Source: Saccharicrinis aurantiacus (lineage in GTDB: Bacteria > Bacteroidota > Bacteroidia > Bacteroidales > Marinilabiliaceae). Taken from it: a stretch of DNA of 64,000 nt. The notes beneath the pieces are model-generated. The model was not told the origin of the DNA and did not search any database. It worked only from the letters and a program-made list of their open reading frames with translations. The number at the start of each line of letters is the position of its first letter. The stretch's first letter is position 1. Positions 44,336-55,032 of this stretch are shown one piece after another. The position numbers and the translations under genes are program-made. Where the stretch lies: contig NZ_LYBV02000031.1 of the NCBI RefSeq assembly GCF_001660705.2, positions 124,001 through 188,000 on the forward strand. The letters run 5' to 3'.

Positions 44336-45505
44336 ATGAAATCAGCAAAGCATATTGCCATTATTCCCCTTAGGGCTGGATCTAAAGGTATTCCGAATAA
44401 GAACAAACGTAAAATATTGGGTCGCCCTTTATTTAGTTGGGTACTTACTGAAGCAGTAGAATCTAAGCTTGATAAAGTTTATGTTTTTACAGACGATAAG
44501 GAAATTGAAAATTATATTATTGCCGAATATACTTGGACAAATAAGATAGTCGTTATTGAGCGTAGTGAAGAAAGTGCCTCTGATACAGCTAGCACGGAGC
44601 AGGGTATGATTGAATTAGCTGAGAAGCTGAATTATGATTTTGACTTTTACTATCTGTTGCAAGCTACTTCTCCATTAACATCCTCAGCTGATATCAATAA
44701 TGTTATTGAAGAACTAGTTACTACAAAATCAGACTCTGTTTTAACGGCAGTAAAAACGCATCGTTTTATTTGGAATAAGGATGGTAAATCAATTAACTAT
44801 GATTATTTAAATAGGCCAAGGAGACAAGATTTTGAAGGTCTTATTATTGAAAATGGCGCTGTTTATGGTTGTACCAAGGATTCATTTTTAAAAACCAAAA
44901 ACAGATTAGGAGGTAAAATATCCGTGGTTGAAATGGCTGAAGATACCTTAACTGAGATTGATGAGCCATCTGATATGATCATTATCGAACAACTATTGAA
45001 AACTAGGTTGTTAACCTTTAAAGCTCCAGTTCAAAAGATAAAATATTTGGTTTTAGATGTTGATGGTGTTTTTACTCAGGCAGATGTTACTTATACTGAA
45101 AATGGCGAATTCTCTAAAACATTTAGTTTCGTTGATGGTATGGGATTAGAAATTCTTAGAAACAATGGTATCGAACCTATTGTAATGACCTCGGAGAATA
45201 GTAAGCTTGTAAAACAAAGAATGGATAAATTGAAGATTAAACATTGCTATTTAGGTGTTAGAGATAAATTTTCACTGCTTAATAACCTTTTACCAGATTT
45301 AAATGCTTCACGAAATGAATTGGCTTATATTGGTGATGATATTAACGATTTAGCAAATATTTTATCAGTAGGTTGGGGTGCTTGTCCTGCAAATGCAACT
45401 AAAGATGTAAGAGCTGCTGCTGATTTACAATTAAACAATGAAGGCGGTAAAGGCGCAATAAGAGAATTGGTTGAATTCTTAATTCAGTTTAATCAGCGAT
45501 TTTAA
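44336..45505 (+). CDS. NeuA-type CMP-sugar synthetase fused to KdsC-like HAD phosphatase
   Basis: A 389-residue two-domain enzyme. Residues 1-228 are an acylneuraminate cytidylyltransferase: IIPLRAGSKGIPNKNKRKILGRP binds CTP, and LLQATSPLTSSADI and FEGLIIENGAVY follow. Residues about 232-389 are a type C0 HAD phosphatase with LDVDGVFT (Asp-x-Asp) and YIGDDINDL (metal-binding). It would remove a 9-phosphate from a nonulosonic acid such as KDN-9-phosphate and activate the product as CMP-sugar. Vertebrate CMAS has the same order of domains. The exact sugar (KDN, Neu5Ac or other) cannot be told; no epimerase gene is nearby. neuB follows after 155 bases. Confidence 0.85.
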   Translation: MKSAKHIAIIPLRAGSKGIPNKNKRKILGRPLFSWVLTEAVESKLDKVYVFTDDKEIENYIIAEYTWTNKIVVIERSEESASDTASTEQGMIELAEKLNYDFDFYYLLQATSPLTSSADINNVIEELVTTKSDSVLTAVKTHRFIWNKDGKSINYDYLNRPRRQDFEGLIIENGAVYGCTKDSFLKTKNRLGGKISVVEMAEDTLTEIDEPSDMIIIEQLLKTRLLTFKAPVQKIKYLVLDVDGVFTQADVTYTENGEFSKTFSFVDGMGLEILRNNGIEPIVMTSENSKLVKQRMDKLKIKHCYLGVRDKFSLLNNLLPDLNASRNELAYIGDDINDLANILSVGWGACPANATKDVRAAADLQLNNEGGKGAIRELVEFLIQFNQRF

Positions 45506-45660
45506 ATAAGAGTGAACATTTACTATGCTTATTCGTAGTAAAGTCAGTAAATAAAATTTTAAATAAAGAGCATAGAATTTTAATGCTAACAATTGCTTAC
45601 ATAAATTAGTTATATCAACTTTTTAAAAGGCATAATGCATTGATATTTAATCAAAATTAT

Positions 45661-46524
45661 ATGAAAGAAGCTAAGGTAATTGCAGAAATAGGGTGTAATC
45701 ATAAGGGAGATATAGAAATTGCTAAAGAGTTAATCAAAGTAGCAAAGATATTCTGTGGCGCTGATGTGGTAAAGTTTCAGAAGCGAAATAATAGAGAATT
45801 ACTTACCGAAGAACAATATAATACGCCCCACCCAAATCCTAGTAACTCTTATGGAGATACTTATGGCGCACATAGAGAGTTTTTGGAGTTTAATCTCGAA
45901 GAAAATAGAGAATTAAAAGAATATTGTGAAGATCTGGGGATTGTGTATTCAACTTCAACTTGGGACTTAACTTCAGCTAAAGAAATAGCTTCGCTAGAAC
46001 CTGAGCTTATTAAAATACCTTCTGCATGTAATAATAACTATGAAATGTTAGGATGGCTTTGCGAGAATTATAAAGGCGAAATACATGCCTCAACAGGAAT
46101 GACATCTAAACAAGAAATTGAAGATTTAGTATCTTTTTTTGAGAGTAAGGGGAGGAATAAAGATTTAGTATTATACAATTGTACATCAGGGTACCCTGTA
46201 CCATTTGAAGATGTATGTTTACTCGAAATTACTCGATTAAAAGAGGAATATGGTAGCCGAGTAAAAGAAATTGGTTTCTCAGGGCACCACTTAGGAATTT
46301 CGGTTGATATTGCAGCATTTACCCTTGGCGCAAAATGGATTGAAAGACATTATACTCTAGATAGAACCTGGAAAGGAACCGATCATGCAGCTTCACTTGA
46401 ACCAGAAGGTGTAAGACGATTAGTAAGGGATCTGAAAGCTGTTAATAAAGCACTTCAATTTAAAGAAAAAGATATTTTAGATATTGAACAGGTTCAGCGT
46501 GAAAAACTGAAGTTTAGAAAATAA
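45661..46524 (+). CDS. NeuB-type nonulosonate synthase lacking the SAF domain
   Basis: A 287-residue synthase that should join phosphoenolpyruvate to a six-carbon sugar. The barrel is complete: AEIGCNHKGDIEIAKE, VKFQKRN, STSTWDLTSA, IKIPSACNNN, STGMTS, and the metal/substrate end IGFSGHHLGISVD with IERHYTLDRTWKGTDHAASLEPEG. The C-terminal SAF (antifreeze-like) domain of NeuB and NANS, about 60 residues that cap the active site, is missing; the protein stops soon after the barrel. This points to a phosphorylated or different substrate, or a single-domain subfamily. The ATG at 45661 is used; a TTG at 45640 is also in frame. The stop overlaps the next ATG. Confidence 0.85.
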   Translation: MKEAKVIAEIGCNHKGDIEIAKELIKVAKIFCGADVVKFQKRNNRELLTEEQYNTPHPNPSNSYGDTYGAHREFLEFNLEENRELKEYCEDLGIVYSTSTWDLTSAKEIASLEPELIKIPSACNNNYEMLGWLCENYKGEIHASTGMTSKQEIEDLVSFFESKGRNKDLVLYNCTSGYPVPFEDVCLLEITRLKEEYGSRVKEIGFSGHHLGISVDIAAFTLGAKWIERHYTLDRTWKGTDHAASLEPEGVRRLVRDLKAVNKALQFKEKDILDIEQVQREKLKFRK

Positions 46525-47693
46525 TGGTAAAAAATATATTTTATATCCATCGCTTCCCTTTTAATAGGGAAGCATATATAAGAGATGAATTTGATTTCTT
46601 GCTTTCAGAAGGGTATAATGTTAAATACTTGGATATATCTCACCTTTTAAAGAAAAAGCAATTTGTTACTAATTACAGAGAAGATTTAAAGCAACATATA
46701 TTATATTTTTCTACACAAAAAGAGTTTAATAGTTTTATTGGTGAAAAAAAAGATCGCTCTGTTATTATTACAGATGTTGGTTTACTTGCTAATAGTGCAT
46801 GGATGTATTTACCAATTTTTAAAAATAGAATTCCATACATTTTATTCGAAAATTCAGTTTTACCAAAAATTAAATCTACCACTAAATCAGAAGTTGCGAG
46901 TTCGGGTTTGAAACGAGTTAGCCTTGCCAAGGTGCTCAATAAACCAACTCAATTAGGTCAGCTGTTTTTAGCAAAGAGAACAATAAATTATCCCAATCTT
47001 ATTGTAAGTTCAAAGCCTAAGTTAAGCTCAGAAAAGAGGTCTCTTTGTTCAAAATTAACCACCATTAAGAAAGTTGCCTCACTCGATTATTTTGCTGCTG
47101 AAGAAACTGTTTTAAATTCATTAATTGATGAACCCTACGTAGTATTTATTGACCAATATTTTGTACATCACCCCGATTTTAAGTCAAAGCATATAATAGA
47201 TTCTTTTACTGCGGAGCAATACTATACAGAACTGAATAACTATTTAATAGCATACGAAAATAACAATAAAATAAAAGTTATAGTAGCTTGTCATCCAAGA
47301 CGCAGCAAAGAGCAAGAGAGTGATTTTGATAAAAGATTCTCATTAGTTTACAATCAAACAGCTAATCTTGTAAAATTTGCAGACCTTGTATTAGTACATT
47401 TTTCTACAGCTATTAACTATGCAGTAATATTCAATAAGCCATTTATTCTTCTCAGCTCAAACCTTTTCAACGGAGGTAATATAATTCCCAAGATACAGAT
47501 GTTTGCAACATATTTTGAAAAGGAATGTATTAATATTAGTGATATTACTTCAGATACGAAAATAGCTACAAGTATTAATACTCATGTTGATACAAATACT
47601 TATAAGAAGTATTATGAAATGTTTGTGAATCCCCAAAATTCAGTTAATAAGACATTTAGGGGATTAATAACTGAGGAACTTGCTAAATTATAG
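46524..47693 (+). CDS. Unrecognised glycosyltransferase-like protein, paralogue A
   Basis: A 389-residue protein with no family that I can name. There is no signal peptide and the pattern is alternating alpha/beta, fitting a GT-B enzyme. Its start overlaps the neuB stop (TAATG), so translation is coupled. A conserved core is shared with the convergent protein at 47688: FIDQYFVHH (about 209), IVACHPRR (about 252), FDKRF, and VHFSTAI then IFNKPFILL (about 291-312). Bacterial sialyltransferases (GT38, GT52, GT80) have an HP motif and an SS/ST motif in this order. Together with its neighbours this makes a CMP-nonulosonate-using glycosyltransferase a reasonable guess, but only that. Confidence 0.55.
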   Translation: MVKNIFYIHRFPFNREAYIRDEFDFLLSEGYNVKYLDISHLLKKKQFVTNYREDLKQHILYFSTQKEFNSFIGEKKDRSVIITDVGLLANSAWMYLPIFKNRIPYILFENSVLPKIKSTTKSEVASSGLKRVSLAKVLNKPTQLGQLFLAKRTINYPNLIVSSKPKLSSEKRSLCSKLTTIKKVASLDYFAAEETVLNSLIDEPYVVFIDQYFVHHPDFKSKHIIDSFTAEQYYTELNNYLIAYENNNKIKVIVACHPRRSKEQESDFDKRFSLVYNQTANLVKFADLVLVHFSTAINYAVIFNKPFILLSSNLFNGGNIIPKIQMFATYFEKECINISDITSDTKIATSINTHVDTNTYKKYYEMFVNPQNSVNKTFRGLITEELAKL

Positions 47694-48869
47694 TTTATCA
47701 TCTTTTAAACTTTTAGTAATATTTATAATAATATTAGAAAAAGATAGAGATGTACTCGCCTTAGGATGTTTAAGGTAGGTATTGATATAATTATTATAAA
47801 TATCTGAATCTACAACAGAGTCTTCATGTGAATAGCTCTCGTAGTCGTCCATTGAAACTGTTTCTTTATTAAAGTATCTAGCAAAACCTGATATCTTTTT
47901 GCCAATTGTTCCATCAGCAAACATCTTGGAGTCAAGCAGCAAAAAAGGTTTATTAAAGATAACCGTAAAACTAATTGCTGTTGAGAAGTGCTGTAAAACA
48001 AAATCTGAATCCTTAATTAGTTTTGGTGTAAGATTAAAGAATAATTCGAACCTTTTATCAAAATCATTTAATTGGTAGTTACATCTTCTAGGGTGGCAGG
48101 CAATAACTACTTTTAAGCCAGATTCATCACTGAACTTATGTAAGAACTTATTTAGTAAGGTATAGTATTCCTTTGCTGTAAATGAGTGAAGTATCTGGTG
48201 AGATTTAAAATCAATATGGTGACAGAAGTACTGGTCTACAAAAACTGCGTATGGTTCATCTATAATTGCTCTATCAGTAAGGTCCATTGACTGGCTATAA
48301 TCAGTGCCCACAGAATATATATCTTCAGTAGTCTCTGCTGTTAATTTTTTATTTTGCCATTTTAGGCTTTCTTTTGAGTGTATTGCAATATCGGCAGGAG
48401 CTAAAGATAATTTACCTAGGTTGTAGTAAATTTCAGAGATTGGTTTGTTGAGAAGTTTTTTAAAGTTTAGTCTTTTTACAGAACGTTTAACTGAGTCTAA
48501 TTTCTTATTTGGAGTCTTGCAAAAATCAGGATATACATTTAGATTCAATACTATGTATCGCATTTTAGTTATAAATATCGCATAATATAACCATGCCGAG
48601 CTTGGAATGAATGGACATAATGTAATTACAATACTATCTGTGGATTTCTTTTTTATAAAGTGTTTAACGTTATTCTTTGTTTTGAAAAAAAGAACGTGTT
48701 CTTTTAGGTGCTCAGGTATTTCTGTTTCAAATTCAGCTCCTTTTAATAGGCTTGTTAGGTTAAGGAATTTAACATTATAGCCAAACTGGATTAATTTATC
48801 AAATTCAAATTTAGTATAGAAATCTTGATTGAATGTAGGTCTATCTACAAAATATATATTTTTTATCAT
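47688..48869 (-). CDS. Unrecognised glycosyltransferase-like protein, paralogue B
   Basis: A 393-residue paralogue of the preceding protein, encoded tail-to-tail with it and overlapping by six bases. Both start with KNIYF/KNIFY and share YAVFVDQYF, ACHPRR, FDKRF, HFSTAI and VIFNKPF. Outside these blocks they differ widely, so the duplication is old or the pair was acquired together. The ATG at 48869 (MIKNIYFVDR) aligns with the start of paralogue A; an ATG five codons earlier is less likely. The putative role is transfer of the nonulosonic acid to a second acceptor or linkage. Confidence 0.55.
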   Translation of the reverse strand: MIKNIYFVDRPTFNQDFYTKFEFDKLIQFGYNVKFLNLTSLLKGAEFETEIPEHLKEHVLFFKTKNNVKHFIKKKSTDSIVITLCPFIPSSAWLYYAIFITKMRYIVLNLNVYPDFCKTPNKKLDSVKRSVKRLNFKKLLNKPISEIYYNLGKLSLAPADIAIHSKESLKWQNKKLTAETTEDIYSVGTDYSQSMDLTDRAIIDEPYAVFVDQYFCHHIDFKSHQILHSFTAKEYYTLLNKFLHKFSDESGLKVVIACHPRRCNYQLNDFDKRFELFFNLTPKLIKDSDFVLQHFSTAISFTVIFNKPFLLLDSKMFADGTIGKKISGFARYFNKETVSMDDYESYSHEDSVVDSDIYNNYINTYLKHPKASTSLSFSNIIINITKSLKDDKL

Positions 48870-48902
48870 AAAGAATATTGCCAAAGTTACTTTAGCATAT
48901 AA

Positions 48903-51008
48903 CTATTTAATATTGGTGTTTTTAAAGTACTTTTTTAGCACTAAAGTTGAGATAAGATCTTCTCTCTTTTTATCTCTGAATTGATTTATATAGTTGTTGG
49001 CATTAATCCTTATTTCTTCACCTTTTTCTGGGTTTTCTATGTAGTATAATAGCTTCTCCGTAAGGTCAGAATAGTCATCCTTTATTAATATATAATGATA
49101 GTCAGGAATTAATTGTCCCTCCATAAACCAAGTTTCAAATTTTGGTTTAGGCATTACTGCAATCGATTTTGAAGACATGATCCACTTCAAGTTTGTAGCA
49201 ACATCATTTCCTTCTATTGATAATATAAATTTATAGGCTAATTGCTCCTCAATAGTTAATTTTTCAACTTTCCATTCAGTATCAATATCAGCGTCATTTG
49301 TATGCCCAATATTACAAAACGGATTATTGAAGTGCTTTTTTAGTACTTCTACCCTCTGCGGTTGGTGTGACCATATATTACCTCTCCAAATAATCTTATT
49401 TATTTTATCAAAGAATTTTTTATTGTCTTTAACATATATGAAATGCCTAACCTTATTAAGGTTTAATAAAACTGAGTTGGCATTGTTATCACTAATCGGT
49501 CTACTTTTCACAATGCTAGGAAGCTGTGGTATTTCTGTGATATCACCAAACTCATATTTTAATCTATAGCTAGGGTCAAAATAGTGAACATATTTCCACA
49601 TATCTAAGTAATATGTCTCCATATTATGATCATGGATAAATTCTTTCACACTTTGAGAAGAGTTAGGCAGCTTAGTAATAGTATTTACCTTATTATAATA
49701 GTTAACCCTATTATTTATATATTCTTCATCAAATCTATTAAGCGCATTTAGGGTACGCTCTAATTCATGAGGAGCATATGATTTAGAAATCTTGATTCTT
49801 ATAAAATTCTTAAAATAATACCAAGCTTTTATGTTTTTATGTCTAACGTTTTTTATGGCAGAATATTTCTTCTTTATAGTATCTACTATGGTATAAGGTG
49901 CATAACTTTTTTCTTGCAATACCAATTCTTGAAAATAACTATTTACGCTATCAACAGATTGAGATAAGGTAAAGTTATTGTTTACAAATTCTTTGGCTGC
50001 ACTAGTCATTTGTTTAGCTGCCTCAGGGTTTTCAAATAATTGGTTAAGTTGTTCGTAAATTGATTTTGGATTCTTTGTTTCTATGTATAGCCCTGTTTTA
50101 TTATTGGCAACAAGTTCCGCAGCTCCATTTACAGGAGTTGTTATTACAGGAACTCCATCAAGCATCGCCTCAAGCAATACATTTGGCATTCCTTCATATA
50201 ATGAAGCTAATACAAATACATCTGCTTGCTTGAAGAGTGGATATATATTCTTTTGAAAACCTAACAAGAAAACATGATTCTCTAAACCGTTTGAGCGAAT
50301 GATTCTTTCAAGTTTATGTTGATCTTTACCTGAACCAGCAATAAAAAACTTCCAATCTTTATTATTGATTTTAGCAAATTGAGCTGCTAAGATAAAATAT
50401 GGGAATCCTTTTTGATCGTCAAGTCTTCCTGCGCTTAATATAATTTTTGTGTTTTCCGATATAGGAGTGATCTTGTTGTAATCAAAAACTGAAGTATCTT
50501 CATTTATTTTAATACCATTATAAATTACTCTAACGTAATCCTTATCCCACCAACCATAACTATCGTATATGGTTTTAAGAGATTTTGAATTGGTTAAAAT
50601 ACCATCTGCCAAATGACTAAATGTAACCTTGTATTTCCATTTGTTTTTGATTAGCTGAACACCTTGTCGACCGACTACCATTGGTCTGTTAAAAAGTAGT
50701 TTATTGGCTATACCAACAATTCTAATATCCCTGTTAAGGCTGCAAATTGCAATATCAGTTTTGTTGTGTCGAAAATAACTTCTAAGGGTACTAATTGCTT
50801 TTATGTCGAAATCAGTATTATAGGATATAGGCATGGTTTCTAAACCAAGTTCTTCCGCTTTTTGTTGGAGAACAGAGTTTTTCCTAACAGCTATTTTTAC
50901 TTGATGTCCAATGTCAAGTAGCCCTTTTGCTGTTTGAATCATCCATTTTTCACCACCTCCCCATTTGTTTTTACCTATAGAGTTAACAAATAGAATATTT
51001 AGTCTCAT
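48903..51008 (-). CDS. Two-domain glycosyltransferase, GT4 fused to GT90-like
   Basis: A 701-residue protein. Residues 1-370 are a GT4 enzyme: ILFVNSIGKNKWGGGEKWM at the start, ILSAGRLDDQKGFPYFI at about 200, and the donor-site EGMPNVLLEAMLDGVPVITT with NGAAELV. Residues about 430-701 look like a GT90 (CAP10/LPS-modifying) enzyme: KIIWRGNIW, KFILSIEGNDVATNLKWIM, then WFMEGQLIPDYHYILIKDD and DLTEKLLYYIENPEKG. One chain could therefore add two sugars in sequence, the second perhaps a xylose or glucose as in known GT90 enzymes. The ATG at 51008 is preferred to that at 51029. Confidence 0.75.
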   Translation of the reverse strand: MRLNILFVNSIGKNKWGGGEKWMIQTAKGLLDIGHQVKIAVRKNSVLQQKAEELGLETMPISYNTDFDIKAISTLRSYFRHNKTDIAICSLNRDIRIVGIANKLLFNRPMVVGRQGVQLIKNKWKYKVTFSHLADGILTNSKSLKTIYDSYGWWDKDYVRVIYNGIKINEDTSVFDYNKITPISENTKIILSAGRLDDQKGFPYFILAAQFAKINNKDWKFFIAGSGKDQHKLERIIRSNGLENHVFLLGFQKNIYPLFKQADVFVLASLYEGMPNVLLEAMLDGVPVITTPVNGAAELVANNKTGLYIETKNPKSIYEQLNQLFENPEAAKQMTSAAKEFVNNNFTLSQSVDSVNSYFQELVLQEKSYAPYTIVDTIKKKYSAIKNVRHKNIKAWYYFKNFIRIKISKSYAPHELERTLNALNRFDEEYINNRVNYYNKVNTITKLPNSSQSVKEFIHDHNMETYYLDMWKYVHYFDPSYRLKYEFGDITEIPQLPSIVKSRPISDNNANSVLLNLNKVRHFIYVKDNKKFFDKINKIIWRGNIWSHQPQRVEVLKKHFNNPFCNIGHTNDADIDTEWKVEKLTIEEQLAYKFILSIEGNDVATNLKWIMSSKSIAVMPKPKFETWFMEGQLIPDYHYILIKDDYSDLTEKLLYYIENPEKGEEIRINANNYINQFRDKKREDLISTLVLKKYFKNTNIK

Positions 51009-51065
51009 GTAGTTTGTTTGTTTGATCATCTTATTATTGAGAGCTTTTGGGGTGGTATTATATCC

Positions 51066-52085
51066 TTAACGAATATTGTGCTCAAAATGAGCAGCAATTT
51101 CTTTTATTACTTTTTTAGGTTTGATATCTATCAAACACTTCTTTATTTCTTTAATCTTGCAGTTGGTACTACCATCTTTACTACAAGGTTTACACGTAAG
51201 TTCTATTTCAAAAACTTTCATGTTTCTTCCCGATGGGTATCCGAATGCAGAAGGGCCAATTAGTGCAATGCCATGCTTATTAAATAAATCTGCTGCATGC
51301 AAAAATCCGGTATCACCACTCAAAACATAATTTGCTTTTGAAGTTATATAAAAACTCTCGTGTAGGGTAGTTTTTCCTGTAAGGTTTAAAACCCTATTTG
51401 GGGCTACACTTCTAATGTCCTCACAAAAATGATCATCAGGACCTCCTAGTATGATGAACTTTTTATCGGAGAGTTGCGTAATTACTTCTTGCCAATATTT
51501 AACAGGCCATTTTTTTAAGTCGTGTGCAGCAGAAGGAACAAGTGTTACTGTGTTTTGAGTATAACCATTTATTAGTTTTGAGCACTTATTCTCAATTTCA
51601 TCGGGAAATACCCAATTAGAATCGGGGGTTTCAAAATTATTGATATCCCATTTTCTGATGGGCGACCTAAACGATTCAAAAGCTCTAAATGGGTTGGGAA
51701 GTTTGTTGATACCAAATTTAAAAAGTAAGATTCTTTTAATTCGATGCTTGCGTCTGGTTATTAGTTTGGAAGAACTAAGGTTTAAAGGATTTAGAATAGT
51801 TTTTACGATGTTAGAGCGGATATTACTATGCGCATCGTAGATATGAGAGTAACCTTCTTTTTTTAGTTGAAAGGCAAGTTTCAGGAGTCCAAGCATTCCT
51901 AGCTCTCTGTCAAATTCCCATATTTTATCAATGCGAGGATCAATTTTTATTAACGAAGCTAAATCTTTTCGAACTACCCAATGCAATTCCGTTTTTGGGT
52001 GATGGTTTTTAAAGCCTCCTGTAACTGCCATGCATTGGATAATATCTCCAATAGAACTAAATCTGATAATTAAAATCTTTTTCAC
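51066..52085 (-). CDS. GT9-family (heptosyltransferase-like) glycosyltransferase
   Basis: A 339-residue GT9 protein, like the ADP-heptose:LPS heptosyltransferases WaaC/WaaF. KKILIIRFSSIGDIIQCMAVT forms the N-terminal domain. The C-terminal donor-binding domain has VTLVPSAAHDLKKWPVKYW, IILGGPDDHF, LTGKTTLHESFYI and VLSGDTGFLHAAD. It probably adds a sugar to the lipooligosaccharide core in the cytoplasm. A GTG at 52085 is taken as the start, as the KKILIIRFSS block is the family N-terminus; the earlier GTG at 52106 lies in the atpC terminator. The GT4-GT90 gene follows 57 bases on. Confidence 0.85.
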   Translation of the reverse strand: MKKILIIRFSSIGDIIQCMAVTGGFKNHHPKTELHWVVRKDLASLIKIDPRIDKIWEFDRELGMLGLLKLAFQLKKEGYSHIYDAHSNIRSNIVKTILNPLNLSSSKLITRRKHRIKRILLFKFGINKLPNPFRAFESFRSPIRKWDINNFETPDSNWVFPDEIENKCSKLINGYTQNTVTLVPSAAHDLKKWPVKYWQEVITQLSDKKFIILGGPDDHFCEDIRSVAPNRVLNLTGKTTLHESFYITSKANYVLSGDTGFLHAADLFNKHGIALIGPSAFGYPSGRNMKVFEIELTCKPCSKDGSTNCKIKEIKKCLIDIKPKKVIKEIAAHFEHNIR

Positions 52086-52098
52086 AATGATGATATTG

Positions 52099-52133
52099 AA
52101 AAACACAAGCCATTATCGAAAGGATAATGGCTT
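52099..52133 (-). terminator. terminator of atpDC
   Basis: AAGCCATTATC and GATAATGGCTT form a perfect 11-base stem with a 5-base loop. A T5 run follows four bases later on the minus strand. It separates atpC from the glycosyltransferase genes. Confidence 0.85.
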
Positions 52134-52156
52134 GCAATATAGTTGCGTTATATTTT

Positions 52157-52414
52157 TTACTTTTTTAATATAGCATCCATTATAATGGTTGCTTTATTGT
52201 TTCTGCACTCAAAAATGCCACTTGTGCATTCAAAAAAATGTTCTTTCCCATTTTTACCAATTACTCTGATTGTGCCTTTCTCAAGGTTTGATACTATTGG
52301 AGCATGGTTTTTAAGAACTGTAAAGCTACCATTTATTCCCGGAAGTTGAACTAATCCAACATCATTGGAATAAATAATTTTCTCGGGTGTTATAATTTCT
52401 AGATTTAAATCCAT
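52157..52414 (-). CDS. atpC: ATP synthase epsilon subunit, short form
   Basis: An 85-residue epsilon subunit of the F1 ATP synthase. Only the N-terminal beta-sandwich domain is present (LNLEIITPEKIIYSNDVGLVQLPGINGSFTVLKNHAPIV). The C-terminal two-helix domain that inhibits hydrolysis in E. coli is absent. Short forms are usual in Bacteroidota. The gene is one base after atpD. The other F1Fo genes are not beside it. Confidence 0.93.
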   Translation of the reverse strand: MDLNLEIITPEKIIYSNDVGLVQLPGINGSFTVLKNHAPIVSNLEKGTIRVIGKNGKEHFFECTSGIFECRNNKATIIMDAILKK

Positions 52415-52415
52415 A

Positions 52416-53930
<1,515 letters not shown>

Positions 53931-54055
53931 TTATTATTAGCTATCCATCGATTTTTGTGATAGAATATCCGATAGATTAAGGAATAGAACCGCTTTTTGT
54001 TTAGCCGATCAAAATAGAAAAAATATTGCAAAACCTTGCAAAAAATAATAGGGTT

Positions 54056-55030
54056 CTAATTACTTCTGTGCATTAAATTTTTAGCAAAAGAAATTAACTC
54101 TTGCTTAGCATTATTATGGATATCTATATTGCTTAAACTATCCATTGCTTTTGAATAATACTCTTCCATTTTTTGTTTAGAAAGCTCATCTACTTTTAAT
54201 TTCGTATAGAGGTTTTTAACAGCCGTTATTTTTTTATCAGCATCAAATTCTTCTGCTGAAATCCATTTGTTTAACTCTTGGGTTTCGTCTTTATCAGCTT
54301 TAGCCCATGCGCTTAATAATAGAAATGTTTTTTTGTTTGCAATAATATCTCCTCCAATTTTTTTGCCAAAGGTTTTAATATCACCAAAACAATCTAAGTA
54401 ATCATCTTGCAGCTGGAAGGCTAAACCAATGTTTAATCCAAAATTATAAATATTGTTAGCATCTTCTTTTGGAGCGTTGGCTAATATTGCACCTACCTTA
54501 AGGCTTCCCGCTAATAGAATGGCTGTTTTTAAACGAATCATTTCAAGGTATTCGTTTGTAGTAACATCCCTTCTGATTTCAAAATCCATGTCGTATTGCT
54601 GGCCTTCGCAAACGCCAATGGCCAATTCGTTAAACAGTGCAAATATTTCAGGTAATACTGAATCTTCACAATCACTCAAAAACTGGTAGGCTTTAATCAG
54701 CATTGCATCTCCCGAAAGGATAGCTGTATTGGCATTCCATTTTTTATGAACCGCAGGTTGGTTGCGTCTTACATCTGCATTATCCATGATGTCATCATGT
54801 AGCAAAGTGAAATTATGAAACACTTCAAGGGCTAATGCGGGTGGCAAACTATTTTTTACATCTCCATTGAAAAGTTGAGTAGCCATTAAACACAAAATAG
54901 GTCGAATGCGCTTTCCTCCCATATCGAGAGAATATTTAATGGGCTCGTAAAGTTTAACAGGTTCTTGATCAAAAGAAATCTCCTTTAACTCTGCATTAAC
55001 AAAGTTTAGTAATTCATTAATATTTAGCAT
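54056..55030 (-). CDS. Polyprenyl diphosphate synthase (trans-isoprenyl)
   Basis: A 324-residue all-alpha prenyl synthase with the first aspartate-rich motif DDIMD (in LLHDDIMDNADVRR) and the second DDYLD (in QLQDDYLDCFGD), plus GGKRIRPILCLMA. The residues just before the first motif set chain length; NFTLL there suggests a farnesyl or geranylgeranyl product, which is tentative. It lies two bases downstream of the RND exporter gene, so it probably belongs to that operon. Confidence 0.9.
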   Translation of the reverse strand: MLNINELLNFVNAELKEISFDQEPVKLYEPIKYSLDMGGKRIRPILCLMATQLFNGDVKNSLPPALALEVFHNFTLLHDDIMDNADVRRNQPAVHKKWNANTAILSGDAMLIKAYQFLSDCEDSVLPEIFALFNELAIGVCEGQQYDMDFEIRRDVTTNEYLEMIRLKTAILLAGSLKVGAILANAPKEDANNIYNFGLNIGLAFQLQDDYLDCFGDIKTFGKKIGGDIIANKKTFLLLSAWAKADKDETQELNKWISAEEFDADKKITAVKNLYTKLKVDELSKQKMEEYYSKAMDSLSNIDIHNNAKQELISFAKNLMHRSN

Positions 55031-55032
55031 TC

